NCBI GenBank assembly: GCA_002409995.1
Contig: DHOR01000016.1
Location: forward strand, 22,886-68,530
DNA from: Hungatella sp. UBA5385
GTDB taxonomy: Bacteria > Bacillota > Clostridia > Lachnospirales > Lachnospiraceae
DNA length: 45,645 bases
Reading direction: 5' to 3'
The notes below the pieces were generated by a model, which worked only from the letters and a program-made list of their open reading frames with translations, was not told the DNA's origin and ran no database searches. Below, one piece after another: positions 1-6,665 of the stretch. Position 1 is the first letter of the stretch; each line of letters begins with the position of its first letter. The position numbers and the translations under genes were made by a program.

Positions 1-48
1 GCTGCGTTCGGGACGCAGAGGCCGCAAGTTCGAATCTTGTCGCCTCGA
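1..48 (+). tRNA. tRNA-Pro(CGG), 3' part only
   Basis: The window starts inside this tRNA. The anticodon stem pairs 2-6 with 14-18 around a 7-nt loop with anticodon CGG at 9-11, which reads CCG (Pro). The T arm pairs 24-28 with 36-40 around TTCGAAT. The 3' acceptor strand is 41-47 with discriminator A48. No CCA is encoded. The D arm and 5' acceptor strand lie outside the window. Confidence 0.9.
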
Positions 49-73
49 TTCTATGGATAGTATTTGAATATAG

Positions 74-145
74 GGCCTATTGGTCAAGCGGTTAAGACAC
101 CGCCCTCTCACGGCGGAATCCCGGGTTCGATTCCCGGATAGGTCA
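74..145 (+). tRNA. tRNA-Glu(CTC)
   Basis: Complete cloverleaf of 72 nt. Acceptor 74-80 pairs with 138-144 (one G-U pair), with discriminator A145. The anticodon stem CCGCC/GGCGG encloses a loop with anticodon CTC, reading GAG (Glu). The T arm is CCGGG-TTCGATT-CCCGG. CCA is not encoded. It lies 25 nt after the tRNA-Pro, so the two are probably one transcript. Confidence 0.95.
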
Positions 146-156
146 TAGTAGAAAAG

Positions 157-185
157 CTTTCAGATTAAGTTCTGAGAGTTTTTTT
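157..185 (+). terminator. Terminator after the tRNA pair
   Basis: An 8-bp stem (157-164 with 171-178, one G-U pair) with a 6-nt loop is followed by seven T residues. It ends the tRNA-Pro/tRNA-Glu transcript. Confidence 0.85.
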
Positions 186-225
186 ATTACAGTGTTTTAA
201 AGGACTATTTATTGCTGGAAAATCA

Positions 226-234
226 TGGTATAAT
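226..234 (+). promoter_or_regulatory. Extended -10 promoter for the secreted protein gene
   Basis: TGGTATAAT is a TGn-TATAAT extended -10 box. The -35 region 17 nt upstream is poor, as is common for this promoter class. Transcription would begin near 241, about 22 nt before the ATG at 263. This argues against any start codon upstream of the promoter. Confidence 0.6.
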
Positions 235-262
235 TAGGGCAAAATTAAAAGGGGGTACTTTG

Positions 263-973
263 ATGAAGAAAAAGTATTTATTCTTAGTAACAGTAGTATT
301 TTCTCTCCTCACCTGTTTTAATGCATTTGCTGGTGAGTGGAAGCAGGACAATGTTGGCTGGTGGTACGCCAACGAGGATACTACATATGCAAAAGACGGC
401 TGGAAATGGATCGACGGGAGATGTTACTATTTTACCCCGGAAGGATATTGCCTGCTCAATACTTTAACACCAGATGGTTATACTGTAGACGGAAGTGGTG
501 CCTGGATTGTTAATGGCGTAGTTCAGACTCAGGGTGCACAGGATGCCCAGGCTGTTAATGAATATAAGATAGGATCACTTACTTTTACTCAACCGGCAGG
601 ATTTACACTATACCAGCAGGAAGATGAATATTATATGTTTGTTTCCAATACAGAGAACAAGGCTATTGGAATTTTCTGTGAGAATATGGGAATGGATATA
701 TCCAGCTACGGCGCTGATTTAGCACAGTACATGGATTTGATACTTGATCTGGCTATGGAAGGCTCTATAGGTCCCTATACTGCCAGAGCTCAGAAGCAGC
801 TGACAAGCGGTTCCTGGGTACGTTACGATTATGCATCAACGACTCAGCTGGGAATTCCAGGAGCATTAAAGGCTTATGTTCGTTTAGACGGTGCTAATCT
901 GCTTATGGTGATGTTTATAGAGGAAACCGTCAGTCTGGATACTGATTCAATTATGAATAGTTCACTAAGATAA
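263..973 (+). CDS. Secreted protein with a cell-wall-binding-like repeat
   Basis: Residues 1-24 form a signal peptide: a KKK start, a hydrophobic core and an AFAG cleavage region. Residues 25-60 are rich in Trp, Tyr and Gly (WWYAN, DGWKWIDGRCYYF), the pattern of choline/cell-wall-binding repeats; about two units are present, so binding may be weak. The rest is a beta-rich domain I do not recognise. The start is ATG 263, with AAAAGGGGG at 247-255; an in-frame TTG at 212 lies upstream of the promoter and was rejected. The length is 236 aa. It is probably exported and held at the wall. The exact role is unknown. Confidence 0.75.
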   Translation: MKKKYLFLVTVVFSLLTCFNAFAGEWKQDNVGWWYANEDTTYAKDGWKWIDGRCYYFTPEGYCLLNTLTPDGYTVDGSGAWIVNGVVQTQGAQDAQAVNEYKIGSLTFTQPAGFTLYQQEDEYYMFVSNTENKAIGIFCENMGMDISSYGADLAQYMDLILDLAMEGSIGPYTARAQKQLTSGSWVRYDYASTTQLGIPGALKAYVRLDGANLLMVMFIEETVSLDTDSIMNSSLR

Positions 974-1045
974 AGGAAAATATATTGTGGAAGTACGGTT
1001 AATGAATACAAATGACAGTGAAGTGGAAGAGCAAAAACAGGGTAG

Positions 1046-1159
1046 TCACAGACTGTATTAAAAAAGAATCATTTCAGATATGTTGGATGTTATGAAAAGT
1101 ATATATTTAGTGATGGGGAGTGGACAGATAGTCTGCTTTATGAAAAGATATTGAATTAA
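1046..1159 (+). pseudogene. Remnant of a GNAT-type acetyltransferase C-terminus
   Basis: A 37-codon open stretch, preceded by an in-frame stop and lacking a start codon, ends with IFSDGEWTDSLLYEKILN. The DGEWTDSLLY pattern is typical of the C-terminal strand of RimJ/RimL-like N-acetyltransferases. No upstream part of such a gene is visible, so this would be a decayed fragment. The identification rests on one short motif recalled from memory. Confidence 0.35.
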
Positions 1160-1199
1160 GTTAATATCATAAAAAGATGGGTAAATAATAAAAAGTCAG

Positions 1200-1240
1200 G
1201 ACCTTCCATGGTGAAATCATACATCGCGGAAGGTCTTTGC
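1200..1240 (+). terminator. Stem-loop with T-rich tail
   Basis: GACCTTCC (1200-1207) pairs perfectly with GGAAGGTC (1228-1235) around a 20-nt loop. A T-rich run (TTTGCTTTT) follows. It probably terminates the transcript from the secreted protein gene and the remnant behind it. Confidence 0.6.
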
Positions 1241-1347
1241 TTTTGTAAAATATCTTATGACTTAATGAAGTTGTTTCAGTAATTTTGGTTAAATAAACAA
1301 GTAATTTGATCGATTTTTTATATTTTTGTAACAATGGCAGCAGCTTG

Positions 1348-1376
1348 TTGAATAGGGAAAAAAGTTGTGATATGAT
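1348..1376 (+). promoter_or_regulatory. Promoter-like site of unknown target
   Basis: TTGAAT and TATGAT are separated by 17 nt. An AAAGGAG ribosome-site-like sequence follows downstream, but no reading frame of meaningful length begins there, and the antisense tRNA-Thr starts about 80 nt on. It could be a relic or make a short RNA. Confidence 0.35.
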
Positions 1377-1456
1377 GAATTATGTATAAAGAAAAAGGAG
1401 ATTATATATAAAGATAGAAGGGGATATCAGTGCAGTTTAATGCTGATAATAAACTA

Positions 1457-1529
1457 AGCTTCCGGCCGGACTTGAACCGGCGGCCCCATCATTACGAGTG
1501 ATGTGCGCTACCAACTGCGCTACGGAAGC
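1457..1529 (-). tRNA. tRNA-Thr(CGT)
   Basis: Complete 73-nt cloverleaf on the minus strand. The acceptor strand GCTTCCG (1529-1523) pairs with CGGAAGC (1464-1458), with discriminator T. The anticodon stem CATCA/TGATG encloses CTCGTAA with anticodon CGT, reading ACG (Thr). CCA is not encoded. Confidence 0.95.
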
Positions 1530-1567
1530 ATGTATGTATATACTGGTATTTTCGCCAGACTTTAGTA

Positions 1568-1596
1568 AGTATAGCAGTTAAAAAACAAAAAATCAA
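1568..1596 (-). promoter_or_regulatory. Promoter of tRNA-Thr
   Basis: On the minus strand, TTGATT (1596-1591) and TATACT (1573-1568) are separated by 17 nt. Transcription would begin about 30 nt upstream of the tRNA. Confidence 0.65.
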
Positions 1597-1643
1597 CCCT
1601 TAAAAATCAAAATTATGAATTCAAAATAAGGCGTGTGTATCTG

Positions 1644-1672
1644 TTGCCAAAACAGTTTGAAACAGATATAAT
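1644..1672 (+). promoter_or_regulatory. Promoter of nrdJ
   Basis: TTGCCA (1644-1649) and a perfect TATAAT (1667-1672) are separated by 17 nt. The leader before nrdJ would be about 55 nt, too short for a cobalamin riboswitch. Confidence 0.75.
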
Positions 1673-1734
1673 TAATAAGTGCTATCAGAAGAAGTGTTTA
1701 CTAAAGAACATGTGCAACGTAGAGGAGGATGGAT

Positions 1735-3996
1735 ATGAATGCAGAGGATTGGTTAGGTAAAGACAATCAACTGGGACTTGATATCTGGAAGAACAAGTAT
1801 TGCAATGATGGAGAGTCCTTTGATGCATGGCTGGATCGTATCAGTGGTGGTAACAAGGAAGTTGCCAGGCTGATTACAGAGAAGAAGTTTCTGTTTGGAG
1901 GAAGAATATTATCCAACAGAGGACTGGAGAATATTGGGAGAAAAGTAAGTCTGTCCAACTGTTACGTCATTGAGCCACCAGAGGATGAGATCGAGAGTAT
2001 TTTTGAATGTGCCAAGAAGCTGGCACGTACCTATAGCTATGGCGGTGGATGCGGTGTCGATATTTCTAAGCTGAGTCCAAGAGGAGCCAGAATCAATAAT
2101 GCTGCAAAAGAGACCAGCGGTGCTGTATCATTTATGGAATTGTATTCCATGGTAACTGAGCTGATTGGTCAGAATGGACGTCGTGGTGCGCTGATGATCT
2201 CCATTGACTGTTCCCATCCGGATGTGGAACGATTTATCGAATTAAAAACTGATCTGGATAAAGTAACAAAGGCTAATATATCCGTGAGAATCAGCGGAGA
2301 GTTTATGGATGCAGTGAAGAATAATGAGCCTTTCCGCCTTCATTATACAAGAGAGGCAACTGGGGAGACCATTGAAACTATGGTTGATGCAAAAGAGATG
2401 TTTCGCCGGATTGCAGAGGTGAACTGGGATTATGCAGAGCCGGGAGCTTTATTCTGGGATCGGGTGGAGAATTGGAACCTGCTAAGCAATACAGAGGAAT
2501 TTACCTATGCAGGTGTGAATCCCTGTGCTGAAGAACCCCTACCAGCAGGCGGAAGCTGTCTTCTTGGCAGCATTAATTTAGCAGAATTTGTTCAGGACCC
2601 ATTTACAACCAATGCATCATTTGATTTTGAAGGTTTTAAGAAATGTGTAAAAACCAGTGTTAAGGCATTAAATGAAGTGTTAGAAGAAGGACTCCCTCTT
2701 CATCCATTGGAAGAGCAGAGAAAAAGCGTAGCTGACTGGCGTCAGATTGGTCTTGGAATTATGGGATTGGCTGATATGATGATTAAGCTGGGGATTACTT
2801 ATGGAAGTGAAGAATCTTTGGCTCTTTGTGATCGTATCGGATTTGCAATGGCAGACAATGCAATTGCTGCTTCTGCTGCACTTGCCAAGGAACTGGGAGC
2901 TTACCCAAAGTGCAGCATTGATGATATTATTGAGACACCTTATTTTAAGGCAAATACCTCCAGTGCAACAGCCGGACTGGTGAAGAAACATGGAATTCGT
3001 AACTCACAGCTCTTAACAATTGCACCTACAGGAACTCTTTCCACCATGCTTGGTATTTCCGGCGGACTTGAACCTATCTATGCCAATTATTATGAACGAA
3101 AAACAGAATCACTTCATGGAAGTGATGTTTATTATAAAGTGTATACCAAGATTGTAGACCAGTATATGAAGGATCATAAGATCGTGGATGATGCTGATCT
3201 TCCGGATTATTTTGTAACGGCAATGACCCTGGAATATCATCAGAGAATTGATATGCAGTCTATATGGCAGAATCATATAGATGCTTCCATTAGCTCTACA
3301 GTTAACGTGCCAAACCATTTTACAGTAGAGGAAACAGAATGCCTCTATCTCTATGCCTATGAGAAGGGTTTAAAGGGAATAACTATTTTCCGTGATGGCT
3401 GTAAGAGAACCGGTATTCTTACAACCCAGGAACCTAAGCCTGCAACTGCGGGAGATGGTCTGGAACGTGGAGAGATTATTCTGGTGACTGATGATGTGGT
3501 TGGCAAGAAACGGAAGCTTGTAACCGGATGCGGCAGTCTGCACTGTATTGCTTTATTTGATCCTCATACAGGTGCGCTTTTAGAGACATATTTAAGTAAG
3601 GGTTCATCAGGCGGATGTAATAACTTTATGATCGGATTATCAAGAATGATTTCCCTCAGTGCACGTGGCGGTATTGATATTTATGCAATCATTGATCAGC
3701 TGAATTCAACCGGTTCCTGCCCTTCCTATACAGTAAGAAGAGCTACCAAACAGGACACAAGCAAAGGCTCCTGCTGCCCTATGGCTGTTGGAAATGCGCT
3801 TCTTGATATGTATCATGAAGTTCAGGAGGAGATTGCAAGCCAGAACGGTAAGAAAAAAGCTAAGAAAATACCAAAACCAGTAGCAGTAACCACCATTGCA
3901 AGAGATAAGGGACTTTGCCCGGAATGTGGGGAACCTCTTGTATTTGAAGGTGGCTGTAACATCTGTAAAAGCTGTGGTTGGAGTAAGTGCTATTAA
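1735..3996 (+). CDS. nrdJ: Adenosylcobalamin-dependent (class II) ribonucleotide reductase
   Basis: Reduces ribonucleotides to deoxyribonucleotides using adenosylcobalamin, with or without oxygen. The catalytic site is seen as NPCAEE near residues 262-267, with GGSCLLGSINL just after it. The N-terminal redox cysteine is in SLSNCYVI and a glycine-rich GGGCGVDIS follows. The C-terminus carries a CPECG...CNICKSCGWSKC zinc-ribbon-like cysteine cluster, as is usual for clostridial NrdJ, which would serve redox recycling. The start ATG 1735 is preferred because AGAGGAGG (1721-1728) abuts the ATG at 1729 but lies 6 nt from 1735. The length is 753 aa. It is monocistronic or weakly linked to the acylphosphatase gene that follows. 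Confidence 0.95.
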   Translation: MNAEDWLGKDNQLGLDIWKNKYCNDGESFDAWLDRISGGNKEVARLITEKKFLFGGRILSNRGLENIGRKVSLSNCYVIEPPEDEIESIFECAKKLARTYSYGGGCGVDISKLSPRGARINNAAKETSGAVSFMELYSMVTELIGQNGRRGALMISIDCSHPDVERFIELKTDLDKVTKANISVRISGEFMDAVKNNEPFRLHYTREATGETIETMVDAKEMFRRIAEVNWDYAEPGALFWDRVENWNLLSNTEEFTYAGVNPCAEEPLPAGGSCLLGSINLAEFVQDPFTTNASFDFEGFKKCVKTSVKALNEVLEEGLPLHPLEEQRKSVADWRQIGLGIMGLADMMIKLGITYGSEESLALCDRIGFAMADNAIAASAALAKELGAYPKCSIDDIIETPYFKANTSSATAGLVKKHGIRNSQLLTIAPTGTLSTMLGISGGLEPIYANYYERKTESLHGSDVYYKVYTKIVDQYMKDHKIVDDADLPDYFVTAMTLEYHQRIDMQSIWQNHIDASISSTVNVPNHFTVEETECLYLYAYEKGLKGITIFRDGCKRTGILTTQEPKPATAGDGLERGEIILVTDDVVGKKRKLVTGCGSLHCIALFDPHTGALLETYLSKGSSGGCNNFMIGLSRMISLSARGGIDIYAIIDQLNSTGSCPSYTVRRATKQDTSKGSCCPMAVGNALLDMYHEVQEEIASQNGKKKAKKIPKPVAVTTIARDKGLCPECGEPLVFEGGCNICKSCGWSKCY

Positions 3997-4096
3997 TTGT
4001 AGAATCATAGTCATAGCTATTATAAAATTTATGGAGAATCTAAGAATAGAGGAATGGCGTCTAAGCAGATCGAAATGATGTAAAGGGTGATGCAGT

Positions 4097-4378
4097 ATGA
4101 TCAAAACAGAAATAGTTCGAAAACATGCAATCATGAGCGGAAGAGTTCAAGGGGTCGGCTTTCGTTACAGATCCAATTACCTAGCTAAGATTCTGGGGAT
4201 TACAGGCTGGGTTAGGAATATGGATGATGGTCGGGTGGAAATGGAACTGCAAGGTACATCTAAGGCTATTAACAAGCTGTTTTGGCAGCTTGAATTCAGC
4301 AGTTACGTCGAGATCGAGGATTGTGATGTAACAATAATTCCTCTAGTAGATGAATGGGGATTTCGTGTGGTAAATTAA
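4097..4378 (+). CDS. acyP: Acylphosphatase
   Basis: Hydrolyses acyl phosphates such as carbamoyl- or acetyl-phosphate in the cytoplasm. At 93 aa it is the normal family length. The signature GRVQGVGFRY supplies the phosphate-binding loop with catalytic Arg23, and WVRN supplies Asn41; both fall at the canonical positions. AAAGGGTGA lies 7-15 nt before the ATG. It is 100 nt downstream of nrdJ, so co-transcription is possible but there is no obvious functional link. Confidence 0.93.
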   Translation: MIKTEIVRKHAIMSGRVQGVGFRYRSNYLAKILGITGWVRNMDDGRVEMELQGTSKAINKLFWQLEFSSYVEIEDCDVTIIPLVDEWGFRVVN

Positions 4379-4383
4379 TAGAA

Positions 4384-4423
4384 AAGATACAGTCTGATTA
4401 TTGAAATTGGCTGTATCTTTTTT
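4384..4423 (+). terminator. Terminator after acyP
   Basis: AAGATACAG (4384-4392) pairs with CTGTATCTT (4411-4419) around an 18-nt loop, and the T-run continues to 4423. Confidence 0.8.
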
Positions 4424-4437
4424 AGTTAATTCAACAC

Positions 4438-4481
4438 AAAAAATACATATCAGAAAACCATAATTGGATTCTGATATGTAT
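4438..4481 (-). terminator. Terminator of tRNA-Gly
   Basis: A 13-bp perfect inverted repeat (4443-4455 with 4469-4481, 13-nt loop) is followed, in the minus direction, by a run of T (A residues 4438-4443 on the plus strand). It ends the minus-strand tRNA-Gly transcript. Confidence 0.85.
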
Positions 4482-4497
4482 ATCCTACAAAAATGTA

Positions 4498-4568
4498 AGC
4501 AGATAACGGGAATCGAACCCGCCTCCTCAGCTTGGGAAGCTGATATTCTACCGATGAACTATATCTGC
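4498..4568 (-). tRNA. tRNA-Gly(CCC)
   Basis: A 71-nt cloverleaf on the minus strand. Acceptor GCAGATA (4568-4562) pairs with TATCTGC (4505-4499), discriminator T. The anticodon stem TCAGC/GCTGA encloses TTCCCAA with anticodon CCC, reading GGG (Gly). CCA is not encoded. Confidence 0.95.
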
Positions 4569-4598
4569 ATAATATTCCCAGGTGAATAATTCTATAAT

Positions 4599-4628
4599 AT
4601 TATACCATGCAAACTATAATAATTTCAA
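4599..4628 (-). promoter_or_regulatory. Promoter of tRNA-Gly
   Basis: On the minus strand, TTGAAA (4628-4623) and TATAAT (4604-4599) are separated by 18 nt, about 30 nt upstream of the tRNA. Confidence 0.65.
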
Positions 4629-4668
4629 GCGTTTTCGAAAAAAGTCCATAGAAAAACTTGTTAAAAAC

Positions 4669-4698
4669 TTGCAAACAAAGCGAAACTCATTGTATAAT
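4669..4698 (+). promoter_or_regulatory. Promoter of the type IIA topoisomerase genes
   Basis: TTGCAA (4669-4674) and TATAAT (4693-4698) are separated by 18 nt. The leader to the ATG at 4732 is only about 27 nt. Confidence 0.7.
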
Positions 4699-4731
4699 AG
4701 AAGGTGACTATACAAGATGTGGAGGAGTATC

Positions 4732-6651
4732 ATGGCAAAAGCACAGTATAATGCGGATAGTATTACAGTACTGGAAGGTTTGGAAGCAGTTCGGAAACGT
4801 CCGGGTATGTATATAGGAAGTGTTGGAACGAAGGGTCTTAATCATCTGATTTATGAGATTGTGGACAATGCAGTGGACGAGCATCTGGCAGGCTTCTGCG
4901 ATCAGATCTGGGTGACATTGGAAAAGGACGGTTCCTGCACCATTAAGGATGCAGGAAGAGGAATTCCCGTTGAGATGCACCAGAAGGGAATGTCAGCAGA
5001 ACGAATTGTTTTATCTACACTTCATGCAGGAGGAAAATTTGATAATGAGGCATATAAGACCAGCGGTGGTCTTCACGGAGTAGGTTCCTCTGTTGTTAAT
5101 GCTCTTTCAGAACATATGGATGTAAAAGTATATAAAAACGGTATGATTCATCATGACGCTTATGAGCGGGGCATCCCAGTGGTAGAGCTGGTGGATGGCC
5201 TGCTTCCTACGTTAGGGCGAACCAAGCAGACAGGAACAGAGATTAATTTTTTACCTGATCCGGAGATATTTGAGAAGACAAGATTTAAGGCTGAGTGGCT
5301 GAAGAGCCGCCTTCATGAAACCGCTTATCTAAATCCCAACCTGGAGATTAATTATGAGAATAAGCGGGAAGGCGAAGAGGAGAAGAAGGTTTATCATGAG
5401 CCTGAAGGAATTGTGTCCTATGTCCGCCAGCTGAATTCAGGAAAAACAGCGGTTCACCAGCCTATTTATTTTAAAGGCACCATTGAACGGGTGGAAGTGG
5501 AAGTTGCGCTTCAGTTTGTGGATACATTTGAAGAGAACATTCTGGGCTTCTGTAATAATATTTTCACTCAGGAGGGCGGAACCCATATTGCTGGATTTAA
5601 GACAAGATTTACCCAGATGATCAATACCTATGCAAGGGAACTGGGGATATTGAAGGAAAAGGATGCTAACTTTACAGGTGCTGATACGAGAAATGGTATG
5701 ACAGCTGTGATTGCAATCAAACATCCAGATCCTATATTTGAAGGCCAGACTAAGACAAAAATGGCAAGCGCTGATGCGACCAAGGCAGTTTTTACTGTAA
5801 CAGGTGATCAGCTTCAGCATTATTTTGACCGCAATTTAGAAGAGTTAAAATCTATCATTGGCTGTGCAGAAAAGTCAGCCAAGATTAGGAAAGCAGAAGA
5901 AAAAGCTAAAACCAATATGCTTACTAAATCCAGATTCTCCTTTGACAGCAATGGGAAGCTGGCTAACTGTGAGAGCAGGGATGCTGAAAAATGTGAAATC
6001 TTCATCGTAGAGGGAGATTCTGCGGGAGGTTCTGCTAAAACAGCCAGAAACCGTAAATATCAGGCGATTCTTCCTATTCGCGGTAAGATATTAAATGTGG
6101 AAAAAGCTTCTATAGATAAGGTGCTTGCTAATGCTGAGATCAAAACCATGATCAATACCTTTGGATGTGGATTTTCCGAAGGATATGGCAATGACTTTGA
6201 TATTACCAAGCTGCGCTACAATAAAATCATCCTTATGACTGATGCCGATGTAGATGGCAGTCATATTGATACACTTCTATTGACCTTCCTCTACCGTTTT
6301 ATGCCAGAGCTTATTTTTAATGGTCATGTTTACATTGCAATGCCGCCTCTGTTCAAGGTAATACCTAAGCGTGGAGAGGGACAGTATCTCTACGATGAGA
6401 AGGATCTGGAACGATACAGAAAGACCCATAAAGGAGAATTTACACTTCAGCGTTACAAAGGTCTTGGTGAAATGGATGCAGAGCAGCTATGGGAAACAAC
6501 TCTGGACCCTGAACGCCGTGTGTTAAAACAGGTGGAAATTGAAGATGTAAGAATGGCTTCAGAGATTACTGAGATGCTAATGGGCAGTGAAGTGCCGCCC
6601 AGAAGGCAGTTTATCTACGAACATGCCGATGAAGCAGAGATTGATGCATAA
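4732..6651 (+). CDS. Type IIA DNA topoisomerase subunit B (GyrB/ParE family)
   Basis: ATPase subunit of a type IIA topoisomerase. The GHKL ATPase part shows EAVRKRPGMYIG, the VDNAVDEH Mg-binding Asn, DAGRGIPV and GGLHGVGSSVVNA. The transducer domain comes next. The TOPRIM part shows EGDSAGGSA, a PIRGK sequence and a DADVDGSHI acidic triad; QRYKGLGEM follows near the C-terminus. The length is 639 aa, usual for Gram-positive GyrB or ParE. Start ATG 4732 follows GGAGGAG (4721-4727); an in-frame ATG at 4717 overlaps that site and was rejected. There is no dnaA, dnaN or recF nearby, as there would be at the origin gyrase locus, so this may be the second (topo IV-like) set; the sequence alone does not settle it. 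Confidence 0.9.
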   Translation: MAKAQYNADSITVLEGLEAVRKRPGMYIGSVGTKGLNHLIYEIVDNAVDEHLAGFCDQIWVTLEKDGSCTIKDAGRGIPVEMHQKGMSAERIVLSTLHAGGKFDNEAYKTSGGLHGVGSSVVNALSEHMDVKVYKNGMIHHDAYERGIPVVELVDGLLPTLGRTKQTGTEINFLPDPEIFEKTRFKAEWLKSRLHETAYLNPNLEINYENKREGEEEKKVYHEPEGIVSYVRQLNSGKTAVHQPIYFKGTIERVEVEVALQFVDTFEENILGFCNNIFTQEGGTHIAGFKTRFTQMINTYARELGILKEKDANFTGADTRNGMTAVIAIKHPDPIFEGQTKTKMASADATKAVFTVTGDQLQHYFDRNLEELKSIIGCAEKSAKIRKAEEKAKTNMLTKSRFSFDSNGKLANCESRDAEKCEIFIVEGDSAGGSAKTARNRKYQAILPIRGKILNVEKASIDKVLANAEIKTMINTFGCGFSEGYGNDFDITKLRYNKIILMTDADVDGSHIDTLLLTFLYRFMPELIFNGHVYIAMPPLFKVIPKRGEGQYLYDEKDLERYRKTHKGEFTLQRYKGLGEMDAEQLWETTLDPERRVLKQVEIEDVRMASEITEMLMGSEVPPRRQFIYEHADEAEIDA

Positions 6652-6665
6652 GCAAGGAGAGGAAC

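Larger units (their letters stand above)
974..1734. other. Long intergenic region between the secreted protein gene and nrdJ
   Basis: This stretch of about 760 nt holds a short acetyltransferase-like remnant (1046-1159), a hairpin (1200-1235), an orphan promoter-like site (1348-1376), the antisense tRNA-Thr (1457-1529) with its promoter, and the nrdJ promoter (1644-1672). I see no intact protein gene in it. Confidence 0.7.
4379..4731. other. Intergenic region between acyP and the topoisomerase pair
   Basis: It holds the acyP terminator, a minus-strand terminator, tRNA-Gly with its promoter, and the forward promoter of the topoisomerase genes. Nothing else is apparent. Confidence 0.75.

Noticed and set aside
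212..262. Longer start (TTG at 212) for the first secreted protein
   Set aside because: It lies upstream of the extended -10 box at 226-234 and would bury the signal peptide; ATG 263 has a good ribosome site.
1432..1500. Short frame starting with GTG before the antisense tRNA-Thr
   Set aside because: Its second half is just the reverse strand of the tRNA gene, a known source of false peptides.
1530..1734. Cobalamin riboswitch before nrdJ
   Set aside because: The mapped promoter leaves only about 55 nt of leader, and no B12-box-like sequence was seen.
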